5,330 nt of DNA, from NCBI GenBank assembly GCA_027058255.1, contig JALUTE010000170.1, forward strand, positions 1 through 5,330. The letters are read 5' to 3'. Numbering within the stretch: the first letter of the stretch is position 1; every line of letters starts with the position of its first letter. Below, one piece after another: positions 1-4,803 of the stretch. The notes under the pieces were generated by a model, which saw only the letters and a list, made by a program, of their open reading frames with translations, did no database searches and was not told the DNA's origin. The DNA comes from Methyloligella sp. (GTDB taxonomy: Bacteria; Pseudomonadota; Alphaproteobacteria; Rhizobiales; JALUTE01). Position numbers and translations under genes: made by a program.

Positions 1-1100
1 AGGGAGAAGGCATGCAGCCGGCCCGTCGAGGGGCGGAAGTCGTGGACGGGATCCTCGGCATAGAGGCGTGCCTCCAGGGCATGGCCATCGAGGGTGATGG
101 CGTCCTGGGTGAGCGGCAGGGGCTCGCCGGCGGCGATGCGGAACTGCCATTCGACGAGGTCGAGGCCCGTCACCGCCTCGGTCACCGGATGCTCGACCTG
201 CAGACGGGCATTCATCTCGATGAAGTAGAAGGGGGCATCGTCCCGGAGGGTGCCGCCTTCGACGAGGAACTCCACCGTGCCCGCGCCCTCATAGCCGACG
301 GCGCGGGCGGCCTGGAGCGCGGCCTCGGTCACGCGGGCGCGCAGCCCCGCGCCCATGCCCGGCGCCGGAGCCTCCTCGACGACCTTCTGATGGCGGCGCT
401 GCAGCGAGCACTCGCGCTCGAACAGGTGCACCAGGCGTCCATCCCGGTCGGCGAAGATCTGCACCTCCACATGGCGTGGCCGCGCAATCAGCTTCTCCAG
501 CAGAAGGCGGCTGTCGCCGAAAGCGGACTCGGCCTCGCGTGCGGCACTCTCCAGGGCAGCCCGCAGCGCGCCCGCCTCCGTGATGCGCCGCATGCCGCGC
601 CCGCCGCCGCCTGCCAGCGCCTTGACCATGAGCGGCAGGCCGAGCGCGCGAATGCGCTCGGCAAGGGCCGGGTCGGCAATGTCCTCGCCAGCCAGGACGA
701 GCCCCGGAATCACGGGCACGCCGGCCTTTGCCGCCCGGTCCTTGGCAGCGTCCTTCCGGCCCATGAGCGCAAGCGCCTCGGCGGGCGGGCCGATGAAGAC
801 GAGGCCGGCATCGGTCACGGCGCGGGCGAAATCCGGGCTCTCGGAGAGAAAGCCGTAGCCGGGGTGGATGCAATCGGCTCCGGCCTCGCGCGCGGCGGCG
901 ATGATGCGGTCGATGGCGAGATAGCTCTCGGCCGGGGGCGCCGGGCCGATCTCGCGCACCTCGTCCGCGAGCGCGGCATGGCGGGCGCCCCGGTCGGCCT
1001 CGGAGACGACGGCGACAGTGGCGATGTCGAGGCGCCGGGCCGTGGTGATGATGCGACAGGCGATCTCGCCCCGATTGGCAATCAGCACCTTCGCGAACAT
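1..1100 (-). CDS. Acyl-CoA carboxylase biotin carboxylase (alpha) subunit, 3' part missing
   Basis: ATP-dependent carboxylation of biotin, the first half-reaction of acetyl-, propionyl- or methylcrotonyl-CoA carboxylase in the cytoplasm. The first 366 codons are present and the frame stays open to the left edge. Starting from the ATG at 1100, it reads MFAKVLIANRGEIACRI, the classic biotin carboxylase N-terminus. It then shows HPGYGFLSE (residues 79-87), the ATP-binding glycine loop AGGGGRGMR (163-171) just after Lys160, RHVEVQ (209-214), RRHQKVVEEAPAPG (235-248) and the catalytic EMNARLQVEHP (295-304). The usual Thr of EMNTRLQVEHP is Ala here. The RRHQKVVEEAPAPG segment and HLFERECS (225-232) resemble methylcrotonyl-CoA carboxylase alpha (MccA/LiuD), but the substrate lies with the partner beta subunit, which is not in the window. 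If it is a fused alpha subunit of about 650 residues, the biotin carrier domain lies outside. An RBS-like GGGGATGGGA precedes the ATG. The upstream gene on this strand ends 80 bp away, so co-transcription is possible. Confidence 0.93.
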   Translation of the reverse strand, partial: MFAKVLIANRGEIACRIITTARRLDIATVAVVSEADRGARHAALADEVREIGPAPPAESYLAIDRIIAAAREAGADCIHPGYGFLSESPDFARAVTDAGLVFIGPPAEALALMGRKDAAKDRAAKAGVPVIPGLVLAGEDIADPALAERIRALGLPLMVKALAGGGGRGMRRITEAGALRAALESAAREAESAFGDSRLLLEKLIARPRHVEVQIFADRDGRLVHLFERECSLQRRHQKVVEEAPAPGMGAGLRARVTEAALQAARAVGYEGAGTVEFLVEGGTLRDDAPFYFIEMNARLQVEHPVTEAVTGLDLVEWQFRIAAGEPLPLTQDAITLDGHALEARLYAEDPVHDFRPSTGRLHAFS

Positions 1101-1180
1101 CGTCCCATCCCCGTCTCGGTACCGGCCGTTTCGACCCCGGCGAGGTGCCGGCGCGACCGCATGCGTGCCGCGTCGCGGAT

Positions 1181-1648
1181 TTACGGGCGCGGGCGGCAGA
1201 GGCCCCGATATTGCGCGATCAGGGGCTGGCCGACAATGCCGAGATGGCGGGAATGCACAGCCGGGCGGGCGCCGCCGGCCGTCTCGCAATCGTAGATGGT
1301 GGTGATGGCCAGATAGCCGGCGACGGTCACCTCGAGGAAATGGGTGGCATCGAGCGCGCGGACGATCTTGAGGGCCGCCGAGCCCTTTCCGGTCTCGAGC
1401 CGGGCCGTCTGCCGCTTGCGGTCGATGCCGGAAATGGCGAAGGCGAGCCGGCCGGAGGTGGCCTCCGCGCGGAAGGCGCCCTTGTCGAAGGCCCATGTGG
1501 CGCCGTTCTCGAAGCGGCACTCGAAGGCGTCGGGGCCCTTTGCGGTCTTCGCCGCCATGGCCGGGGCAGCGCCCAGCCCTGCCGCGGCGAGGGCGAGTGC
1601 GATGGTCAGCCGGCGCCGTTTCTTGGTTTGTCCCACATTGTCCCCCAT
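1181..1648 (-). CDS. Small exported protein of unknown function
   Basis: I do not recognise the family. From the ATG at 1648 the product is 155 residues. It has a basic head (KKRRR, residues 9-13), a hydrophobic Ala/Leu core (14-28) and a likely signal peptidase I site after APAMA (residue 32), leaving about 123 mature residues. The mature part has three cysteines (44, 121, 151) and looks like alternating beta segments (AFECRFENGATWAFDKG, then HFLEVTVAGYLAITTIYDC), so a small periplasmic beta-rich fold with one disulfide is plausible. The start is uncertain. An in-frame ATG at 1696 adds 16 residues of non-signal sequence, and a GTG at 1636 has the better SD-like run GGGGGA four bases upstream and keeps the signal peptide. 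It is divergent from the sigma gene and 80 bp upstream of the carboxylase gene on the same strand. Confidence 0.68.
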   Translation of the reverse strand: MGDNVGQTKKRRRLTIALALAAAGLGAAPAMAAKTAKGPDAFECRFENGATWAFDKGAFRAEATSGRLAFAISGIDRKRQTARLETGKGSAALKIVRALDATHFLEVTVAGYLAITTIYDCETAGGARPAVHSRHLGIVGQPLIAQYRGLCRPRP

Positions 1649-1794
1649 GTATTGTGGCCCTATGGTGTCTCGGAGCCATGTGAGGATACATGCCATTGCG
1701 GTGCAATCGTGTCGGAGCCGCTCTCCTTCGGGACATTCGGACCGTGTCGACTGCGCCAGCGCCCCCGAGTCCCAAGATCTCCCCCTAGGCCGCG
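1649..1794. promoter_or_regulatory. Divergent intergenic region between exported protein and sigma factor
   Basis: These 146 bp must hold the promoters for the leftward exported-protein gene and the rightward sigma gene. I see no convincing -35/-10 pair for either. A short dyad, ATTGC-GGT-GCAAT (1695-1707), lies near the middle. A weak GGATAC (1684-1689) with CGTGTC (1708-1713), 18 bp apart, could be an ECF-type promoter toward the sigma gene, but the match is poor. The sigma gene has only a weak RBS (AGG at 1787-1789). Confidence 0.45.
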
Positions 1795-2394
1795 ATGCCC
1801 CCGATGTCCCCGAAACCGCCGAACGCCGATCCCGCGAGTGACAAGCCCACGCTCGACTCGCTGCTGCGCGCTGCCGCGAATGGCGACCGGGAGGCGTTCC
1901 GCGCTCTCTATGAGGCGACGAGCGCGCAACTGTTTGCTGTCGCTCTGCGTATCCTCAAACGCAGGGCGCTTGCCGAGGAGGTGCTGCAGGACGCCTATCT
2001 GCGCATCTGGCAACGCGCAGGCAGCTATCGGCGCGCATATGGTGCGCCGATGACCTGGATGGTGGCCATCGTGCGCAACGGGGCGATCGACGTGCTGCGC
2101 CGGCGCCAGGATCATGCGGAGCGCAGGGGCCAGGATGGGGGAGACGAGATGGCGGCGCTGGCGGATGCGGGGCCGGACCCGTTTGCGTTGACGGTGCAGA
2201 GCCAGGCGCTCGCCGCGCTTCTCGCCTGTCTGGAGCGCGTCTCGGAGAAGGAGCGCCGTTGCGTCCTGATGGCCTATTACGACGGCTATACGCATAGCGA
2301 GATCGCCGGACGCATGGCCGAGCCCGTGGGAACGATTAAGAGCCGCATACACCGGGCGCTCGCCCGGATCAGAGACTGTCTCGATCATGGCTGA
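1795..2394 (+). CDS. ECF-type RNA polymerase sigma factor
   Basis: Alternative sigma factor (group IV, 199 residues) that would direct RNA polymerase to a stress regulon. Region sigma-2 spans about residues 20-105: DREAFRALYEATSAQLFAVA, then AEEVLQDAYLRIWQ (60-73, core-binding and -10 recognition helices), then MTWMVAIVRNGAIDVLRRR (86-104). A short linker carries DPFAL. Region sigma-4 follows (about 135-195) with LERVSEKERRCVLMAYYDGY and the helix-turn-helix HSEIAGRMAEPVGTIKSRIH (167-186). There is no region 1 or 3, as expected for ECF sigmas. The ATG at 1795 has only a weak upstream AGG. A second Met at 1804 is possible, since the first residues lie before the conserved domain. The gene overlaps the anti-sigma gene by 8 bp, which fixes them as one translationally coupled unit. 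Its likely target is the buf operon just downstream; this is inferred from position. Confidence 0.93.
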   Translation: MPPMSPKPPNADPASDKPTLDSLLRAAANGDREAFRALYEATSAQLFAVALRILKRRALAEEVLQDAYLRIWQRAGSYRRAYGAPMTWMVAIVRNGAIDVLRRRQDHAERRGQDGGDEMAALADAGPDPFALTVQSQALAALLACLERVSEKERRCVLMAYYDGYTHSEIAGRMAEPVGTIKSRIHRALARIRDCLDHG

Positions 2395-3202
2395 AAGGGA
2401 CCGGGACATATGGGCCGGCGAGCTTGCGCTGGGCCCTCTGGACGGCGACGAGCGCCGCGCCGCCGAGGCACTGCGCGCGCGTGACCGCGAGTTCGCCCAT
2501 CTGGTGGAGCTGTGGGAGCGGCGCCTGGCGCCCCTTGGCGAGGCGCTGGAGCCGGTGGCGCCGCCCGACACGCTGTGGGAGCGGATCGGGGCCGTGCTCG
2601 CGCGCAACGGGGACCGGCCGCAGAGCACCAAGGTGGCGCAGGACGGCGATGTCGCCGCCCGGCTCGCCGAACTTGCGCGGCGCGAGCGGCTCTGGCGGCG
2701 CATGAGCCTTGCCTCGGCCGCCTTGACCATCGCCCTCGCCGTGCTCGTCTTCGCCACCATCGGGCCGCCCTGGCCGTTCGGGCAGGGGGGGGTGCGGCCG
2801 CGCTCGATCGGCTCGGAGCAGACGGCGGGCGGATCGCACATATCGGATCATCGCCCCTACGTGGCCTTGCTCATGGGCAAGGATGGCCGGCCCGCCTATC
2901 TGATCACGGTGACCGTGGATCCGCCGCGCATGCGGGTGCGCAATCTCGGAACCAGGCCGCCGCCGAAGATGGCGCACGAGCTCTGGCTGGTGCCCAAGGA
3001 GAAAGGCCAGCCGGCGCTCACCCTCGGCATCATCGGGCCGAAGCGGGAGGATGTGCTCGCCATGCCCAGGGACAGGATGCCGGACAAGATCACGCCGGGC
3101 ACCCAGCTCGCGGTCTCCCTGGAGCCCGAAGGCGGCGCGCCGTCCGGGCGCTCCATGGGGCCGATCCTGTTCGCGGGGGAGCTTTTGCCCGCGATGCCAT
3201 GA
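2387..3202 (+). CDS. RskA-family transmembrane anti-sigma factor
   Basis: Inner-membrane anchored anti-sigma factor expected to sequester the overlapping ECF sigma factor. The 271 residues divide into three parts. The cytosolic N-terminus (1-105) carries the RskA-like anti-sigma helices: AGELALGPLDGDERRAAEAL (10-29), the REFAHLVELWERRLAPL helix (34-50) and DTLWERI (61-67). One transmembrane segment follows at about 107-126 (SLASAALTIALAVLVFATI). The periplasmic domain (about 155-270) has the RskA C-terminal signature MAHELWLVPKEKGQPALTLG (195-214) and the motif TPGTQLAVSLEPEGGAPSG (236-254). It contains no cysteine, so it is not a zinc-binding (HxxxCxxC) anti-sigma factor and cannot sense copper or redox through thiols. 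The start overlaps the sigma stop codon and lacks a clear RBS, consistent with translational coupling. Release would normally need regulated proteolysis; no protease gene is in the window. Confidence 0.9.
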   Translation: MAERDRDIWAGELALGPLDGDERRAAEALRARDREFAHLVELWERRLAPLGEALEPVAPPDTLWERIGAVLARNGDRPQSTKVAQDGDVAARLAELARRERLWRRMSLASAALTIALAVLVFATIGPPWPFGQGGVRPRSIGSEQTAGGSHISDHRPYVALLMGKDGRPAYLITVTVDPPRMRVRNLGTRPPPKMAHELWLVPKEKGQPALTLGIIGPKREDVLAMPRDRMPDKITPGTQLAVSLEPEGGAPSGRSMGPILFAGELLPAMP

Positions 3203-3218
3203 GAACGCGGCATGAGGA

Positions 3219-3253
3219 CCGTTCACGCCAACGTGATGAAACTCCGTGAACGG
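3219..3253. repeat. 9-bp perfect inverted repeat (operator or hairpin)
   Basis: CCGTTCACG (3219-3227) and CGTGAACGG (3245-3253) are exact reverse complements separated by 17 bp. It starts 17 bp after the anti-sigma stop codon. There is no T-run after the second arm, so a standard intrinsic terminator is not supported. The spacing of arm centres (26 bp) and the overlap with the candidate -35 element would also fit a regulator binding site. Confidence 0.6.
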
Positions 3254-3265
3254 CCCATCCGTATC
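3237..3265 (+). promoter_or_regulatory. Candidate ECF-type promoter for the buf operon
   Basis: TGAAAC at 3237-3242 and CGTATC at 3260-3265 are separated by 17 bp. The -35 carries the AAC core common to many ECF promoters and the -10 begins CGT, as in several ECF regulons. It lies directly between the ECF sigma/anti-sigma pair and bufA. No equivalent copy was found before the sigma gene, so autoregulation is not supported by sequence. The assignment is tentative. Confidence 0.35.
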
Positions 3266-3353
3266 GGGAGGGTGCAGGGCGGCATGGGGCCGCCAAGGCT
3301 CGCGCCGCGCGCGGGGCCATCGCACGTTCAACCCTGATCAGGGAGGAAGACAC

Positions 3354-3635
3354 ATGAAGTTCTCGAACAAGACCGGGACCGCTCTTGCGGCCACGGCGGC
3401 CATGCTGCTCGTCTCCGGCACGACCATCGGCGCGACCAGCGCCGAGGCCGGCATGGGCAAGAAGGTCGCCTGTTTCGGCGTCAATGCCTGCAAGGGCCAG
3501 GGCGCCTGCAAGACCGCGAGCAATGCCTGCAAGGGTCAGAACGCCTGCAAGGGCAAGGGCTTCATCGAGCTGACCAAGGCCGACTGCAAGGCCAAGGGCG
3601 GCAAGATCATGAAGGGCGAAAAGATGAAGATGTAG
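3354..3635 (+). CDS. bufA: Bufferin-type RiPP metallophore precursor (BufA-like)
   Basis: Precursor peptide of 93 residues, probably a copper-buffering RiPP. Residues 1-32 form a Sec signal peptide: MKFSNK head, hydrophobic core TALAATAAMLLVSGTTIGA, cleavage probably after SAEA. The mature part (about 61 residues) begins GMGKKVACFGVNACKGQG and has six cysteines at 40, 46, 52, 59, 65 and 78. They sit in a repeated N-A-C-K-G-Q-x-A-C-K pattern, followed by ELTKADCKAKGG and a Lys/Met-rich tail ending KGEKMKM. This Cys/Gly/Lys layout resembles the BufA2-like group of bufferins, where an MNIO enzyme with its partner converts Cys residues to thiooxazoles that bind copper. That chemistry is known for relatives and inferred here. 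The signal peptide replaces the usual RiPP leader. A strong RBS (GGGAGGA at 3341-3347) suggests high expression. The bufB and bufC homologues follow directly, which strongly supports the call. Confidence 0.87.
   Translation: MKFSNKTGTALAATAAMLLVSGTTIGATSAEAGMGKKVACFGVNACKGQGACKTASNACKGQNACKGKGFIELTKADCKAKGGKIMKGEKMKM
3483..3560 (+). repeat. Tandem 39-bp (13-codon) repeat inside bufA
   Basis: Two adjacent 39-bp units at 3483-3521 and 3522-3560 encode NACKGQGACKTAS and NACKGQNACKGKG. The first 30 bases of the units differ at only three positions, so the two Cys modules look like a duplication at DNA level. Each unit supplies two cysteines. Confidence 0.8.
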
Positions 3636-3690
3636 CCCGCGGGCCCGCAAGCGGGGCGACCGCGCGTCTCCCGTCATGGGCGCAAGGCAG

Positions 3691-3728
3691 GAGCCGGCCC
3701 GCAGGCCCGTGCGGTTGCGGGCCGGCTC
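3691..3728 (+). terminator. Strong hairpin between bufA and bufB, likely attenuator or mRNA stabiliser
   Basis: GAGCCGGCCCGCA (3691-3703) and TGCGGGCCGGCTC (3716-3728) are perfect 13-bp complements around a 12-nt loop. A G-U pair can extend the stem by one. No T-run follows, so it is not a canonical intrinsic terminator. In a precursor-enzyme operon it may cause partial termination or protect the 3' end of a bufA-only transcript, giving more peptide than enzyme. Confidence 0.72.
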
Positions 3729-3832
3729 TCCCGCGTCGCTTCGGCCCGCCTAGGAGGGGCGCGGAGCGATCATCGCGAATTGCCGGCACTTGGGCATCGG
3801 GACGCGTGGCCTCAAGGCGGGAGGCGCAAGCC

Positions 3833-3840
3833 AGGGAGGA
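3833..3840 (+). promoter_or_regulatory. bufB: Ribosome binding site that fixes the bufB start
   Basis: AGGGAGGA lies four bases before the ATG at 3845. An in-frame GTG at 3806 would add 13 residues but has no RBS at a workable distance. The ATG at 3845 is therefore preferred. Confidence 0.8.
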
Positions 3841-3844
3841 CGAT

Positions 3845-4792
3845 ATGAGCCGCGATCACGTCGCAGGCGCGGAGAAGGCCGACAAGCCGGGCGCGCCTCT
3901 GGACAAACCCTATCTCGGTTTCGGCCTCGGCCTAAGACCCGCCCATTACGCCGACATTCTCGAGGGGGAGCCGGCGGTCGACTGGTTCGAGATCCTCTCG
4001 GAGAACTACATGGTCGAGGGCGGGCGGCCCTTGCGCATTCTCGACGAGATCCGCGCCCGCTGGCCGGTGGTGATGCATGGCGTGTCGCTCTCCATCGCGT
4101 CCACGAGCCCGCTCGACATGGACTATCTCGCGCGCCTCAAGGCCCTGGCCGAGCGGGTCGAGCCGAAATGGATTTCCGATCACCTGTGCTGGACCGGCGT
4201 GCACGGGGTCAATCTCCACGATCTTCTGCCCATTCCCTACACGCACGAGGCATTGGAGCATGTGGTCGAGCGGGTGGCGCGCGTGCAGGATTATCTCGGC
4301 CGGCGCATCGCCCTCGAGAACGTCTCCAGCTATGTGGCCTTCGAGGCCTCCGAGATGGAGGAGTGGACCTTTCTCTCGGAAGTGGCGCGGCGGGCCGATT
4401 GCTGGTTGCTGCTCGATGTCAACAATGTGTATGTGAGCGCGTTCAATCATGGGTACGACGCCAAGGCCTTCATCGACGCCATGCCGGCCGAGCGGGTGAT
4501 CCAGATCCATGTCGCCGGGCACGAGCACAATGGAAGCCATATCATCGACACCCACGACCACGCGGTGGATGACGCGGTGTGGGATCTCTACGCCCATGCC
4601 ATGGCCAGGCTCGGGCCCGTCTCGACCATGATCGAGCGCGATGATCGGATCCCGCCTCTGGCGGCGCTTCTGGACGAGCTTGCCGTGGCGCGGGACATCG
4701 CCGCGCGGGTGCATGGACAGGGCGCGACGAAAGGCGAGGCGAGCGTGCGGGCGCGCCATGCGGGCAGCGGGGTCGGAGCAGCCGTCGAATAG
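3845..4792 (+). CDS. bufB: MNIO (DUF692) bufferin-modifying enzyme
   Basis: Multinuclear non-haem iron oxidase of the DUF692 family, cytoplasmic, 315 residues (usual size about 270-320). It would oxidise cysteines of the BufA precursor before export, working with BufC. Family motifs appear in order on a TIM-barrel pattern: YLGFGLGLRPAHYADIL (23-39), WFEILSENYM (47-56), MHGVSLSIASTSPLD (77-91), WISDHLCWTG (109-118), LHDLLPIPYT (124-133), ALENVSSYV (156-164), LLLDVNNVYVSAFNHGYD (188-205), IQIHVAGHEH (219-228) and DTHDHAVDDAVWDLY (235-249). The likely iron ligands are among His78, His113, Glu158, Asp191, Asn193, His222, Asp235, His237 and Glu264; exact assignment needs a structure alignment. Near the end, TMIERDDRIP carries Arg265 where I recall Trp in most relatives (IEWD). 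The first 20 residues and the last 25 or so, rich in Gly/Ala/Arg, are probably outside the barrel. bufC follows after 11 bp. Confidence 0.93.
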   Translation: MSRDHVAGAEKADKPGAPLDKPYLGFGLGLRPAHYADILEGEPAVDWFEILSENYMVEGGRPLRILDEIRARWPVVMHGVSLSIASTSPLDMDYLARLKALAERVEPKWISDHLCWTGVHGVNLHDLLPIPYTHEALEHVVERVARVQDYLGRRIALENVSSYVAFEASEMEEWTFLSEVARRADCWLLLDVNNVYVSAFNHGYDAKAFIDAMPAERVIQIHVAGHEHNGSHIIDTHDHAVDDAVWDLYAHAMARLGPVSTMIERDDRIPPLAALLDELAVARDIAARVHGQGATKGEASVRARHAGSGVGAAVE

Positions 4793-4796
4793 GGAG
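4791..4796 (+). promoter_or_regulatory. bufC: Ribosome binding site for bufC
   Basis: AGGGAG overlaps the bufB stop codon (TAG at 4790-4792) and lies seven bases before the ATG at 4804. It supports this start and translational coupling with bufB. Confidence 0.7.
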
Positions 4797-4803
4797 CGGG
4801 CCC

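Larger units (their letters stand above)
3203..3353 (+). promoter_or_regulatory. Regulatory and leader region upstream of bufA
   Basis: This gap holds several signals. A perfect 9-bp dyad lies at 3219-3253. A possible ECF promoter has TGAAAC at 3237-3242 and CGTATC at 3260-3265 with a 17-bp spacer. A small GC-rich hairpin has arms GGCGGC 3278-3283 and GCCGCC 3289-3294. A 12-bp palindrome CCCTGATCAGGG (3332-3343) runs into a strong RBS, GGGAGGA (3341-3347), six bases before the bufA ATG. If the promoter is real, the leader is about 80 nt. Confidence 0.55.
3636..3844 (+). promoter_or_regulatory. Long bufA-bufB intergenic spacer
   Basis: This spacer of 209 bp is unusually long within an otherwise tight operon (bufB-bufC gap is 11 bp). 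It contains the strong hairpin at 3691-3728, an isolated AGGAGG at 3752-3757 with no start codon behind it, and the bufB RBS at 3833-3840. I see no convincing second promoter and no small gene in it. Confidence 0.6.

Noticed and set aside
12..1295. Long plus-strand reading frame opposite the carboxylase gene
   Set aside because: It is the antisense shadow of a well-conserved biotin carboxylase with all family motifs. The translation has no recognisable domain, and long shadows are common at this GC content.
1570..1620. Possible twin-arginine signal in the exported protein (KKRRRLTIAL)
   Set aside because: The consensus S/T-RR-x-F-L-K is not met. A basic head with Ala/Leu core and AxA site fits an ordinary Sec signal.
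1660..2841. Long minus-strand reading frame across the sigma and anti-sigma genes
   Set aside because: Both plus-strand genes have clear domain signatures. The minus-strand product is low-complexity Arg/Ser/Ala sequence.
2369..3331. Minus-strand frame covering the anti-sigma gene
   Set aside because: It is opposite a gene with a clear RskA signature and transmembrane segment; its own product shows no family features.
3752..3757. AGGAGG that could mark a small gene between bufA and bufB
   Set aside because: No ATG, GTG or TTG lies 4-12 bases downstream, so no small reading frame can be supported.
3806..3844. GTG start giving bufB 13 extra residues
   Set aside because: No SD at a suitable distance, while AGGGAGGA sits right before the ATG at 3845. 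The extra residues lie outside the conserved domain.
3932..4759. Minus-strand frame inside bufB
   Set aside because: Its His/Gly/Asp-rich product mirrors the DUF692 coding sequence on the other strand and has no RBS or motif of its own.
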